DNA of 64,000 bases from Penium margaritaceum (Eukaryota > Streptophyta > Zygnematophyceae > Desmidiales > Peniaceae). Shown in pieces: positions 1 to 13,702 of this stretch. Numbering within the stretch: the stretch's first letter is position 1; every line of letters starts with the position of its first letter. The position numbers and the translations under genes were made by a program. The stretch covers positions 317,914 through 381,913 of the forward strand of contig SZWC01000507.1 in the NCBI GenBank assembly GCA_023375785.1, written 5' to 3'. The notes beneath the pieces are model-generated. The model saw nothing but the letters and a program-made list of their open reading frames with translations, made no database searches and was not told where the DNA came from.

Positions 1-416
1 GAATTACACTATGTGTGGTCAACATTGCCGAAGTATATTACGAGTCATAAACATTCAGAGGGGCAAACAATGGATGGAAAACACTGGTAAACAATTAGCA
101 AGTACGAAGACCTTAAAGCATTAGTAGCACAGTGTGGCTACCATGCACAATGACCAACCAAAGTTGGCATATGTCACTGCCCATAACCAAAGAATTTCAC
201 TTTGTGTGGTCAACATTGACAATTTAATACAAGAAAAAAATGGTTAGATGGGGAAAAAAAGGATTGGGAATACTAGTTATTGACTAGCAAGTACAAATAC
301 CTTCAATAAGAAGTAGCACTGTGTGGCTACCATGCACAATGACTAACCAAAGTAGGCATATGGCAATGACCATGACCAAAGGATTAACCTATATGTTTTC
401 AACGTTAACAACCCAT

Positions 417-1781
417 AATACGAGTCACAAATGGTCAGAGGGGGTAACAATGGTTTGGGAATATTATTTGTTAACTAGCAAGTACAACGAACTTCAACTA
501 GTAGTAGCATGGTGTGGCTACCATGCACAAAGAATAACCAAAGTAGGCATATGGCACGGACCATGACCGAAAAATTCAACTATATGTCGTCAACGTTGAC
601 AACTCATAATACGAGTCACAAATGGTCAGAGGGGGTAACAATGGTTTGGGAATATTATTTGTTAACTAGCAAGTACAACGAACTTCAACTAGTAGTAGCA
701 TGGTGTGGCTACCATGCACAAAGAATAACCAAAGTAGGCATATGGCACGGACCATGACCGAAAAATTCAACTATATGTCGTCAACGTTGACAACTCATAA
801 TACGAGTCACAAATGGTCAGAGGGGGTAACAATGGTTTGGGAATATTATTTGTTAACTAGCAAGTACAACGAACTTCAACTAGTAGTAGCATGGTGTGGC
901 TACCATGCACAAAGAATAACCAAAGTAGGCATATGGCACGGACCATGACCGAAAAATTCAACTATATGTCGTCAACGTTGACAACTCATAATACGAGTCA
1001 CAAATGGTCAGAGGGGGTAACAATGGTTTGGGAATATTATTTGTTAACTAGCAAGTACAACGAACTTCAACTAGTAGTAGCATGGTGTGGCTACCATGCA
1101 CAAAGAATAACCAAAGTAGGCATATGGCACGGACCATGACCGAAAAATTCAACTATATGTCGTCAACGTTGACAACTCATAATACGAGTCACAAATGGTC
1201 AGAGGGGGTAACAATGGTTTGGGAATATTATTTGTTAACTAGCAAGTACAACGAACTTCAACTAGTAGTAGCATGGTGTGGCTACCATGCACAAAGAATA
1301 ACCAAAGTAGGCATATGGCACGGACCATGACCGAAAAATTCAACTATATGTCGTCAACGTTGACAACTCATAATACGAGTCACAAATGGTCAGAGGGGGT
1401 AACAATGGTTTGGGAATATTATTTGTTAACTAGCAAGTACAACGAACTTCAACTAGTAGTAGCATGGTGTGGCTACCATGCACAAAGAATAACCAAAGTA
1501 GGCATATGGCACGGACCATGACCGAAAAATTCAACTATATGTCGTCAACGTTGACAACTCATAATACGAGTCACAAATGGTCAGAGGGGGTAACAATGGT
1601 TTGGGAATATTATTTGTTAACTAGCAAGTACAACGAACTTCAACTAGTAGTAGCATGGTGTGGCTACCATGCACAAAGAATAACCAAAGTAGGCATATGG
1701 CACGGACCATGACCGAAAAATTCAACTATATGTCGTCAACGTTGACAACTCATAATACGAGTCACAAATGGTCAGAGGGGG
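417..1781. repeat. Homogenised sub-array: about 7 identical 191-bp monomers
   Basis: Consecutive monomers repeat with an exact 191-bp period and no difference that I can see by eye, unlike the rest of the array where neighbours are well diverged. All copies belong to one class, marked by ACTATATGTCGTC and TTATTTGTTAACTAGC, which I call class a. The block begins inside a diverged class-a monomer and ends by running into a monomer whose right half belongs to another class. This pattern fits recent local amplification by unequal exchange or replication slippage. A collapsed or wrongly expanded assembly is the alternative. Confidence 0.93.
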
Positions 1782-4509
1782 AAACAATGGTTTGGAAATA
1801 CTAGTTATCAACTAGACAGTAGAAAGACCATGAATACATAGTGGCACGGTGTGACTACCATGCTTAATGACCATCCAAAGTAGGCATATGTCAGTGACCA
1901 TGACCAAACAAATTCACTATGTGTCGTCAACGTTGCCCACTCATAATACAAGTAACAAATGGTCAGAGGGGGAAACAATGGTTTTGAGATACAAGTCATT
2001 GACTAGCCAGTACAAAGAACTTCAATAAGTAGTTGCACGGTGTGGCTACCACACACAATGACCAACCAAAGTAGGCATATGTCTCTGACCATGACGAAAT
2101 GATTTTACAATGTGTGGTTAACGTTGACAACTCATAATGTGAGTCACAAATGGTCAGATGGGGAAACAATGGTTTTGGATTACAAGTCATCGACTAGCCA
2201 GTGCAAATACCTTTAATAACTAGAGGTACAGTGTGGCTACCATGCACAATGGCCAACCACAGGAGGCATGTGTCACTGCCCATGACCAAAGTATTTCACT
2301 GTGTGGTCAACGTCGACAATTCATAATACGAGTCACAAATGGTCATAAGGAGAAACAATGGTTCTGGAATACCAGGTATTATCTGGCAAGTACAATGACT
2401 TCAATAGGTAGTGGCACATCGCGGCTACAATGCACAATGACCAACCAATGTAGGCATATGTCAGTGACCATGACCAAAGAATATCACCTTGTGAGGTCCA
2501 CGTTGACAACTCATAATACGGGTCACAAGCGGTCAGAGGGGGAAATAATGGTTTGGAAATAATATTTTCCGTCTAGCACGTACAAAGACCTCCAATAATT
2601 AGTGGCATGGTGTGACTACCACGCACAGAGACCACCCAAAGTAGGAATATATCAGTAGCCATGACCAAACAATTTCACCATGTGTGGTTAACGTTGACAA
2701 TTCATAATACGAGTCACATGTGGTCAAAGGAGAGAACACTGGTTTGGAAATACTAGTTATCAACTAGCAAGTACAAAGAGCTTTGATAAGTAGTGGCACA
2801 ATGTGGCTACCATGCACTATGACGAACCAAAGTAGGCATGTGTCACTGACCATGACCAAAGAGACTCGCTATGTGTGGTCAATGTTGATAACTCATAAGA
2901 CGAGTCACAAATGGTCAGATGGTGAAACAATGCTTGAGGAACACTAGTTTCCGACTAGCAAGTACTATGAACTTCAATAAGTAGTGGCACAGTGTGGCTA
3001 TCATGCACAATGACCGACCAAAACAAGCATGTATCACTGACCATGACAAAACAATTTCACTATGTAGGGTCAACGTTAACAATTCATAGTACAAGTCACG
3101 AATGGTTACAGGGTGAAACAATTGTTTGGAAATACAGGTTATCAACTATCAAGTAGAAAGACCCTGAATACGTAGTGGCACCGTGTAACTACCATTCATA
3201 ATGTCCATCCAAAGTAGACATACGTCACTAACCATGACCAAAGAAATCTACTATGTGTCGTCAACGTTGTCAACTCATAATACAAGTCACAAATGGTCAG
3301 AGGGAAAAACAATGGTTTCGGAATACTTGTTATCAACTAGCAAGTACAAAGACCTTCAATTAGTAGTGGCACAGTGTGGCTACCATGCACAATGACCAAC
3401 CAAAGAAGGCATTTGTTACTGACCATGACCAAAACGTTTCACTATGTGTGGTCAATGTTCACAAATCATAACACGTGTCACAAATGGTCAGAAGGGGGAA
3501 ACAATGGTTGTGGAATACAAGTCATCAACTAGCCAGTACAAAAACCTTAAGCAAGTAGTGGCACGGTGTGGCTACCAGGCACAATGACCAACCAATGTAG
3601 GCATATGTCACTGATCATGACCAAACAGTTTTACAATGTGTGGTCAATGTTGACACCTCATAATACGAGTCACAAATGGTCAGATGGGGAAACAATGGTT
3701 TTGGAATATAAGTCATTGGCTAGCCAGTACAAAGACCATCAATAAGTAGTGGCATGGTGTGGCTATCATGCACAATGACCAACCAAAGCAGGAATATGTC
3801 ACTGACCACGACAAAAGAATTTCAATATGTGTGGTCAACTTTGCCAAATCATAATACGAGTAATAAATAGTCAGAGGGGCAAACAATGGTTGGCAAATTC
3901 TGGTTATTAACTAGCAATTACAAAGACCTTCAATAAGAAGAAGCACGGTGTGGCAAACATGCACAATGACTAGCCAAAATAGGCATATGGCACTGATCAT
4001 AACCAAAGAATTTAACCATATGTTGTCAACGTTGACAACTCATAATACGAGTCACAAATGGTCAGAAGGGGAAACAATGGTTTGGGAATATTATTTGTTA
4101 ACTAGCAAGTACAAAGAACTTCAATTAGTAGTGGCACGGTGTGACTACCATGCAGAATGAACAACCAAAAGAGGCATATGTCAGTGACCATGACCAAAGA
4201 ATATCACTATGCATGGTCAACATTGACAACTCGTAATAGGAGTCACAAACGGTCAAAGGGGGAAATGATTATTTGGAAATAATGTTTTTGTCTAGCAACT
4301 ACAAAAACCTTCAATAAGTAGTGGCACAGTGTGGCTACCATGCACAATGACCACCCACAGTAGGCATATGTGACGAGCATTGACCAAAGAATTTCACTAT
4401 GTGTGGTCAATGTTGACAACTCATAATACGAGTCACAAATGGTCAAAGGGGGGAACAATGGTTTGGAAATACTAGATATCAACTAGCAAGTACAAAGAGC
4501 TCTAATATG

Positions 4510-5655
4510 TAGTGGCACAGTGTGGCTACCATGCTCTATAACCAACCAAAGTAGGCATATGTCATTGACCATGACCAAAGAAACTCATTGTGTGTGGTCA
4601 ACGTTGAAAACTTATAATACGAGTCACAAATGGTCAGAGGGGGAAACAATGGTTTGGAAAAATAGTTATCGAATGGCAAGTAATAAGGCCCTGAAGACCT
4701 AGTTCCATGGTGTGACTACCATGCACAATGACCATCCAAAGTAGGCATATGTCAGTGAGCATGACCAAACAATATCAATATGTGTGGACAACTTTGAACA
4801 CTCATGATATGAGTCACAAACGGTCAGAGGGGGAGATAGTGGTATGGAATTAATGTTTTTAGTCTAGCAAGTACAAATACCTTTAAAAAGTAGTGGCACA
4901 GCGTGGTTACCATGAACAATGACCACCCAAAGTTGGCATGTGTCACTAGCCATGACCGAGGAGTTTCACTCTGTGTGGTCAATGTTGACACCTCATAATA
5001 CGAGTCACAAATGGTCAGAGGGGGAAACAATGGTTTGGAAAAATAGTTATCGAATGGCAAGTAATAAGGCCCTGAAGACCTAGTTCCATGGTGTGACTAC
5101 CATGCACAATGACCATCCAAAGTAGGCATATGTCAGTGACCATGACCAAAGAAACTCATTGTGTGTGGTCAACGTTGAAAACTTATAATACGAGTCACAA
5201 ATGGTCAGAGGGGGAAACAATGGTTTGGGAATACCAGTTATTAACTAGCAAGTACAAAGAAATTCAATTAGTAGTGGCACAGTGTTGCTACCATGCACAA
5301 TGACCAATCAAAGTAGGCATATGTCAGTGATCATGACCAAAGAATATCAATATGTGTGGACAACATTGAACACTCATGATATGAGTCACAAACGGTCAGA
5401 GGGGGAGATAGTGGTATGGAATTAATGTTTTTAGTCTAGCAAGTACAAATACCTTTAAAAAGTAGTGGCACAGCGTGGTTACCATGAACAATGACCACCC
5501 AAAGTTGGCATGTGTCACTAGCCATGACCAAGGAATTTCACCATGTGTGGTCAACGTTGAAAACTTATAATACGAGTCACAAAAGGTCAAAGGGGAGAAC
5601 AATGGTTTGGAAATAATATTTATCAACTAGCAAGTACAAAGAGATTTAATAAGTA
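4510..5655. repeat. Tandem duplication of a three-monomer block (about 572 bp)
   Basis: Distinctive variants recur 572 bp apart, which is three monomers. The variant GAAACTCATTGTGTGTGGTC appears near 4578 and 5150. The variant ATATCAATATGTGTGGACAA and the following GAGATAGTGGTATGGAATTA appear near 4770 and 5345 and again 572 bp later. A shorter 381-bp (two-monomer) echo is also present around 4621 and 5002. The blocks are nearly identical, so this is a recent local duplication inside the older array. Confidence 0.8.
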
Positions 5656-6794
5656 GTGGCATGGTGTGGCTACCATGCACTATGACCAACCAAAGTAGGC
5701 ATTTGTCACTGACCATGACCAAAAGAACTCACTATGTGTGGTCAATATTGATAACTCATAAGACGAGTCACAAATGGTCAGCGGGTGGGACAATGGTTTA
5801 GGAACACTAGTTTCCCACTAGCAAGTACTAAGATCTTCAATAAGTAGTGGTACGGCGTGGCTATCATGCACAATGACCAACCAAAGTAGGCATATGTCAC
5901 TGACCATGACCAACTATGGTCAATGTTGACAACTTATAGCACAAGTCACAAACGGTTAGAGGGGGAAACAATTGTTTGGAAATACTAGTTATCAACTAGC
6001 AAGTAGAAAGACCCTGAATACGTAATGGCACGGTGTGACTACCATGCACAGTGACCATCCAAAGTATGCATATGTCAGTGACCATGACCAAAGAAATTCA
6101 CTATGTGTCGTCAATGTTGCCAACTCATGATACGAGTCACAAATGGTCAGAGGGGGAAACTATGGTTTGGGAATACAACTTATCAACTAGCAAGTACAAG
6201 AACCTTCCATTAGTAGTGGCACAGTGTGGCTACCATGCACAATGACCAACCAAAGTAGGCACATTTCACTGACCATGACAAAAGAATTTCACTATGTGTG
6301 GTCAACGTTGACTACTCAAAATAGGAGTAAAAAATGGTCAGAAGGGGGACACAATGGTTTTGGAATACAAGTCATCGACTAGCCAGTACAAAGACCTTCA
6401 ATAATTAGTGGCACGGTATGGTTACCATACACAATGACCAACCAAAGCAGGCATATGTTACTGACCATGACCAGGAATTGCACTGTGTGGTCAACGTTGC
6501 CAAATCATTGTACAAGTCAAAAATATTCAGAGGGGAAAATAATGGTTAGAAAAACCTGGTTATCAACTAGCAAGTACAAAGACCTTCAATAAGTAGTAGC
6601 ACGCTGTGGCTACCATGCACAATGTCCAACCAAACTTGGCATATGTCACTGACCATAACCAAAGAATTCCACTATGTATGGTCAATCTTGACGACTCAAA
6701 AAACGAGACACAAATGGTCAGATGGGGAAACACTGGGTTGGAAATACTGGTTATCAACTAGCAAGTACAAAGACATTCAATAAGAAGTAGCACG

Positions 6795-8700
6795 GTGTGG
6801 ATACGATGCACAATGACTAACCAAAGTAGGCATATGACACTGACCATGACCAAAGAATTTAACTATATGTTGTCAACGTTGACAACTCATAATACGAGTC
6901 ACAAATGGTCAAAAGGGGAAACAATGGTTTGGGGATACAAGTTGTTAATTAACAAGTACAAAGAACTTCAATTAGTACTGGCAGGGTGTGGCTACCATGC
7001 ACAATGACCAACCAAAGCAGGCATACGTCCGTGACCATGACCAAATAACACCAATATGTGTGGTGAACATTGACAACTCATAATAGGAATCATAAACAGT
7101 CAGAGGGGGAAATAAAGGTTTGGAAATAATATTTTTCTGCATAGCAAGTACAAAGACCTTCAATACGTAGTGGCATGCATGGCTACCATGCACAATGACA
7201 ACCCAAAGTAGGCATATGTCACCAGCCATGACCAAAGAATTTCACTATGTGTGGTCAACGCTGACAACTCATAACATGAGTCACAAATGGTCAAGGGGGG
7301 GGGGGTAATGGTTTAAAAATTGTAGTTATTGACTAGCAAGTACAAAGAGATTTAATAAGTAGTGGCACATTCTGGCTACCATGAACTATGACCAACCAAA
7401 GGAGGCATATGTCACTGGCCATGGCCAAAGAAACTCAGTATGTGTGGTAAATGTTGATAACTCATAAAACGAGTCACAAATGGCGAGAGGGTGGAACAAT
7501 GGTTTAGGAACACTAGTTTGCGACTAGCAAGTACTAAGAATGTCAATAAATAGTGGCACGGTGTAGCTATCATGCACAATGACCGAATAGATTAGGCATA
7601 TGTCACTAGCCATGACCAAAACATTTCACTATGTGCGGTCAACGTTGACAACGCATAGTACAAATCACAAATGGCCAGAAAGGGAAACAATGGTTAAAAA
7701 AAAACTAGTTATTGACTAGCAAATAGAAAGACCATGAATACGTAGTGGCACGGTGTGACTACCATACACAATGACAATCCAAAGTAGGCATATGTCAGTG
7801 ACCATGACCAGAGAGGTTCACTATGTGTTGTCAACTTTGCCAACACATAATACGAGTCAAAAATGGTCAGAGGTGGAAACAATGGTTTCCGAACAGTAGT
7901 TATCAACTAGCAATTACAAAGGCATTCAATTAGTAGCGGCACAGTGTGGCTACCATGCACAATGACCAACCAAAGCAGGCATATGTCACTGACCATGACC
8001 AAAGAATTTCACTTTGTCAGGTCAACTTTGAGAAATCATCATACGTGTCACAAATGGTCAGAAGGGGGAAAAAATGGTTTTCGAATACAAGTCAACCACT
8101 AGCTAGTACAAAGACCTTCAATGAGTAGTGGCACTGTGTGGTTACCACGTACAATGACCAACCAATGTATGCAGATGTCGTTAACCATGAAAACATAATT
8201 TCATAATGTGTGGTCAACGTTGACAAGTCATAATACGAGTCACAAATGGTCAAAGAGGGAAACAATGGTTTTCGAATACAATTCAGTGACTAGCCAGTAT
8301 AAAGACCTTCAATAAGTATTGGCACAGTGTACCTACCATGCATAATGGCCAACCAAAGCAGGCAGATGGCACTGACTATGACCAAAGAATTTCAGTGTGT
8401 GTGGTCAACGTTGCCAAATCATAGGAAAAGTCACAAATAGTTAGAGGGGCAAAAAATGGTTGGAAAATACAGGTTATCAACTAGCAAGTACATAGACCTT
8501 TAATAAGTCATAGCATGGCATTCCTACCATGCACAATGACCAACCAAAATAGGCATATGTCACTGACCATAACCAAAGAATTTCACGTTGTTTGGTCAAG
8601 GTTGACGAATCATAATACGAGACACAATCGGTCAGATGGGGAAACACTGGGTTGGGAATACTGGTGATCTATTAGCAAGTACAAAGACCTTCAATACAAA
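6795..8700. repeat. Complete ten-monomer higher-order repeat cycle (classes a to j)
   Basis: Ten consecutive monomers of different class occur here before the first class returns at about 8700, giving about 1.9 kb. Class marks by eye are: a, GACTAACC with TTTAACTATATG; b, a TTTGGAAATAATATTTTT tail; c, AACCCAAAG or CACCCAAAG with CCAGCC or CTAGCC; d, GATAACTCATAA with a GGTGGAACAATGG tail; e, CATAGTACAA; f, GACTACCAT with a (T)TGCCAAC core after TGTGT(C/T)GTC; g, ATACGTGTCAC with GAAGGGGG; h, ACCAATGTA; i, GCCAAATCAT with a GGGGCAAA tail; j, CATAACCAAAG with GACACAA. The same order is seen in other parts of the array, often with one or more classes missing. Confidence 0.75.
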
Positions 8701-10219
8701 GTAGCCCGGTGTAGCTTCCATGCAGAATGACTAACCAAAGTAGGGATATGGCACTGACCATGACAGAATAATTTAACTATATCTTGTCAACGTTGACAAC
8801 TCATAACACGAGTCACAAATGGTCTGCAGAGGAAACAATGGGTTTGGAATACCAATTATTAACTAGCAAGTACAAAGAATTCCTATTAGTAGTGGCACGG
8901 TGTGGCTACCATGCACAATGACCAACCAAAGTAGGCATATGTCAGTGACCATGACCAAAGAATATCACTATGTGTGGTCAACGATGACAACTCATAATAC
9001 GAGTCAGAAACGGTCAGAAGGGAAAACAATGGTTTGGAAATAATATTTTTTGTCTAGCAACTACAAAGACCTGCAATATGTAGTGGTATGGCGTGGCTAC
9101 CATGCACAATGACCATCCAAAGTAGGAATATGTCACTAGCCATGACCAAAGAATTTTTCCATGTGTGGTCAACGTTGAAAACTCATAACACAAGTCACGA
9201 ATGGTCAGAAGGTGGAACAATGGTTTACAAACACTAGTATCTGACTAGCAAGTACTAAGACCATCAATAAGCAGTGGCACTGTGTGGCTATAATGCACAA
9301 TGACCAACCAAAGTAGGCGTATGTCACTGACCATTCCCAAATAATTTCACTATGTGTGGTCAACGTTGACAACCCATAGTACAAGTCACAAATGGTCAGA
9401 GGGAGAACTAATGGTTTGGAAATACTAGTTATCGACGAGCAAGTTGAAAACCCCTGAACACTTAGTGCCACGGTGTGACTACCACGCACAATGGTCATCC
9501 AAAGTAGGCTTATTTCAGTGACCATGACCAAAGAAATTCACTACGTGTCGTCAACGTTGCCAACTCATAATACGAGTCACAAATGGTCAGAGGGTGAAAC
9601 AATGGCTTAAGAATGATAGTTATCAAATAGCAAGTACAAAGACCTTCAATAAGCAGTAACACGGTTTGGCTACCATGCACAATGACCAACCAATGTAGGC
9701 ATATGTCACAGACCATAACCAAATAACTTCACAATGTGTGCTCAGCGTTGACAACTCATCATACAAGTCACAAATTGTCCGAGGGGGAAACAATGGTTTT
9801 CAAATACAAGTCATCGACTAGCCAGTACAAAGATCTTCAATAAGTATTGGCACAGTGTGGCTACCATGCACAATGACCAAGCAAAACAGGCTCATGTCAC
9901 TAACCATGACAAAAAAATGTCACTATGTGTGGTCAACGTTACCAAATCATAATACCAGCCACAAATAGTCAGAGGGGCAAACAATGGTTGCAAAATACTG
10001 GTTATCAACTAGCAAGTACAAAGACCTTCAATAAGAAGTAGCATGGTGTGGCTACCATACAGAATGACCAACCAAAGTTGGCATATGTCACTGACCATAA
10101 CCAAAGAATTTCACTATGCGTGGTCAACGTTGACGACTCATAATACGAGACACAAATGGTCAGATGGGGAAACACTTGGTTGGGAATACTCATTATCGAC
10201 TAGCAAGTACTAAGACCTT

Positions 10220-12470
10220 CAATACGAAGTAGCACGGTCTGACTACTATGAACAATGTTAAACCAAAGTAGGCATACGGCACTGACCATCACCAAATAAT
10301 TTAACTATATGTTGTCAACGTGGACAGCTCATAACACGAGTCACAAATGTTCAGAAGGGGAAACAATGGTTTGGGAATACGAGTTATTAAGTAGAAAGTA
10401 CAAAGAGCTTCAATTAGTTGTGGCACGGTGTAGCTACCATGCACAATAACTAACCAAAGCAGGCATATGTCAGTGACCATGACCAAATAATATCAGTATG
10501 TGTTGTCAACGTTGACAACTCATAATATGAGTAAAAAATGGTCAGAGGGGGAAAGTATGTTTTGGAGATAATATTTTTTGTCTAGCGAGTACAAAGAACT
10601 TCAATAAGTAGTGGTACGGTGTGGCTACCATTAAGGCTGTACACCAAATCCTAGGATCCGGGGATCTTATCCGGGAATCCGGATCCGGATCCGGATCCGG
10701 GGATCCCGATCCTTGATCAAGATTCGATCCGGGATCCGGGGATCTTTTAATCACATAAAAAAGAGGGGAAAACGGGGTTAGGTGTAAAAAAGGTAAGGCA
10801 TTATCCTTGCTCAGCCTATAGGATCCGGAAAAGATTCGGGGATCCATAGCATCCGGGGATCTTTTCTTGGATCCGAGGATCCAAATCCATCCTAGGATCC
10901 GGAACCGGGGATCAGGATCCAACCTGAGATCCGGGAATCTTACCCGGTGTCCACCCTTAGCTACCATGCCCAACGACCACCCAAAGTAGGCATATGTCAC
11001 TAGCCATGACCAAAGAATTACACTATGTGTGTTCAACATTGACAGCTCATAATACAAGTCACAAATGGTCAAAAGAGGGAACAATGGTTTGGAAATACTA
11101 GTTATCGACTAGCAAGTACAAAGAGCGTTAATAAGTAGTTGCATGATGTGGCTACCATGCTCTATGACCGGGCCAAAGTAGGAAAATGTCACTGACCGTG
11201 ACCAAAGAAAATCACTATGTGTGGTGAACGTTGATAGCTCATAAGACGAGTCACAAATGGTCACAGGGTAAAACAATGGTTTCAGAACACTAGTTTCCAA
11301 CGAGCAGGTACTAAGACCTTCAATAAGTAGTGGCACGGTGTGGCTGTCATGCACAATGACCAACCAAAGTATGTCACTGATCATGACCAAAGAATTTCAC
11401 TATGTGTGGTCAACATTGACAAATCATAGTACAAGTCACAAATGGTCAGAGGGGGAAACAATGATTGGAAATACTAGTTATCAACTAGCAAGTAGAAAGA
11501 TCCTGAGTACGTAGTGGCACGATGTGACAACCATGCACAATGACCATGCAAAGTAGGCATATGTCAATGACCATCACCAAAGAAATGCACTACATATCGT
11601 CAACGTTGCCAACTCATAATACGAGTCACAAATGGTCAGAGGGGGAAAAATGGTTTGGGAATACTACTTATCAGCTAGTAAGTACAAAGACGCCCAATTA
11701 GTAGTGGCAAAGTGTGGGTATAATGCAGAATGACCTACGAAAGTAGGCATATGTCACTGACCATGACGAAAGAATTTCACTATGTGTGGTCACCGTTGAA
11801 AAATCACAATATGTGTCAGAAATGGTCAGAGGGGGAAACAATGGTTTTAGAATACAATTCATCGACTAGCCAGTACAAAGACCTTCAATAAGTAGTGGCA
11901 CGGTGTGGCTACCATGCACAACGACCAACCAATGCAGGCATACGTTACAGACCATGACCAAACAATTTCACGATGTGTGGTCAACATTGACAACTCATGA
12001 TACAAGTCACAAATGGTCAGAGGGGGAAACAATGGTTTTGGAATACAAGTCATCAACTAGCAAGTACTAATACCTTCAATATGCAGTGGCACGGTGTGGC
12101 TACCATGCACAATGACCAGGCAAAAAAGACACATGGAACTCACCATGACCAAAGAATTTCACTATGTGTAGTCAACGTTGCCAAATCACAATACAAGTCA
12201 CAAATAGTCAGAGGGGCAAACAATGATTGAAGAATACTGGCTATCAACCAGCAAGTACAAAGACCTTCAATGAGTAGTATCACGGTGTGGCTACAATGCA
12301 CGATGACCAACCAAAGTTGGTATATGTCACTGACCATAACCAGAGAATTTCACTATGTGTGGTCAACATTGACGAATAATGATACAAGACACATATGGTC
12401 AAATGGGGAACCACTCAGTTGGGAATACTGGTTATCAACTAGCAAGAACAAAGATCTCCAATAAGAAGTA
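10220..12470. repeat. Second complete ten-monomer higher-order cycle, interrupted by a MITE
   Basis: The same class order a to j is found again here. When the 328-bp insertion at 10632-10959 is discounted, the distance from one class-a monomer (about 10255) to the next (about 12490) is about 1907 bp, which is ten monomers. The order b (10440), c (10970), d (11150), e (11340), f (11530), g (11715), h (11900), i (12090), j (12290) matches the cycle at 6795-8700. The MITE sits at the start of the class-c monomer. Confidence 0.72.
10632..10959. mobile_element. hAT-like MITE, GATC-rich, with 8-bp target duplication
   Basis: This 328-bp block interrupts a satellite monomer. The 8 bases GCTACCAT lie directly on both sides (10624-10631 and 10960-10967), which is a target-site duplication of the length typical of hAT transposons. 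The ends are inverted repeats: TAAGGCTGTACACC on the left, and on the right the reverse complement TAAGGGTGGACACC, 12 of 14 identical. The first five bases TAAGG fit the YARNG terminal pattern known for hAT elements. There is no transposase, so it is non-autonomous. The interior is unusual: about 20 GATC tetranucleotides, mostly inside GGATCC palindromes, against about one expected by chance, so the strand can fold heavily on itself. A long open frame on the minus strand here is a by-product of this simple composition. Confidence 0.85.
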
Positions 12471-13697
12471 GCACGGTGTGGCTATCATGCACAATGACTA
12501 ACCAAAGTAAGCATATGGCACTGACCATGATTAAAGAGTTTAACTATATTTTGTCAACTTTGACAACTCATAATACGAGTCACATATGGTCAAAAGGGGA
12601 AACAATGGTTTGGGAATACATGTGATTAACTAGCAAGTACAAAGAAATTCAATTAGTAGTTGCACGGTGTGGCTACCATGCACAATGACCAACCAAAGTA
12701 GGCATGTGTCAGTGACCATGACCAAAGAATATCATTATGTGTGGTCTACGTTGACAACTCATAATACGATTCACAAACGGCCAGAGGGGGAAATAATGGT
12801 TTGGAAAAAACATTTTTCCTCTAGAAAGTACAAATACCTTCAATGAGTAGTGGCACAGCATGGCTACCATAGCAAACAACCACCCAAAGTAGGCACATGT
12901 CACTAGCCATGACCAAAGAATTTCACTATGTGTGGTCAATGTTGACAACTCATAGTACAAGTCACAAATGGTCAGAGGGGGAAACAATGCTTTGGAAATA
13001 CTACTTATCACCTAGCAAGTAGAAATACCCTGAATACGTATAGGCACGGTATGACTACCATGCACAATTACCATCCAAAGTAGGCATATGTCAGTGACCA
13101 TGACCAAAGAAATTCACCATGTGTCGTCAACGCTGCCAACTTATAATAAGAGTCATGAATGGTCAGAGGGGAAGACAATGGTTTGGAAATACAAGCTATC
13201 AACTAGCAAGTACAAAGACCTTAAATTCGTGTAGGCACAATGTGGCTAACATGCACAAAGACCAACCAAAGTAGGCATATGTCACTGACCATGACCAAAG
13301 AATTCCACTATGTGTGGTCAATGTTAAAAAATCATAATACGTGTCACAAATGGTCAGAAAGGGGAGACAATGGTTTTGAAATACAAATCATTGACTAGCC
13401 AGTACAAAGCATTTCATTAAGTAGTGGCACGGTGTTGCTACCACGCGGAATGACCGGCCAATGTAGGCATATGTTACTGACCATGACCAAATATATTCAC
13501 AATGTGTGGTTAACGTAGACAACTCATAATACAAGTCACAAATGGTCAGAAGGGGAAACAATGGTTTTGGAATACAAGTCATTGACTGGCCAGTATAAAG
13601 ACCTTAAATAAGAAGTGGCACGGTGTGGCTACCATGCACAATAACCAACCAAAGCAGGCATATGTGACTGACCATGACCAAAGAATTTCATTATATG

Positions 13698-13702
13698 TGG
13701 TC
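13698..13702. other. Left target-site duplication of copia element 1 (TGGTC)
   Basis: TGGTC lies directly before the 5' LTR and again directly after the 3' LTR at 19565-19569. Five bases is the usual duplication length for Ty1/copia integration. The bases are satellite sequence, just left of the monomer palindrome. Confidence 0.93.

Larger units (their letters stand above)
1..13702. repeat. Satellite array, block 1 (about 190-bp monomer)
   Basis: The whole stretch is head-to-tail copies of a monomer of about 190-191 bp, apart from one small insertion at 10632-10959. Landmarks in order in each monomer are a block around GTGTGGCTACCATGCAC, then TGACCAACCAAAG, CATATGTCACTGACCATGAC, the palindrome GTCAACGTTGAC, AATACGAGTCACAAATGG and CGACTAGCAAGTACAAAG. 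Non-adjacent monomers differ noticeably, while monomers of the same class further away are closer, which shows higher-order structure. The array runs off the left edge of the window. Short open frames of 60-110 codons occur in many monomers on both strands, but the period is not a multiple of three and they are not credible genes. Function is unknown; monomer length is compatible with nucleosome phasing. Confidence 0.97.

Noticed and set aside
10542-11084. 180-codon open frame on the minus strand, rich in Asp, Pro, Arg and Ser.
   Set aside because: It is produced by the GGATCC-rich MITE and runs into satellite on both sides; there is no protein family.
1-13702. The regular repeats as a CRISPR array.
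   Set aside because: The repeat fills the whole period with no unique spacers, the unit is 190 bp, and the context is eukaryotic.
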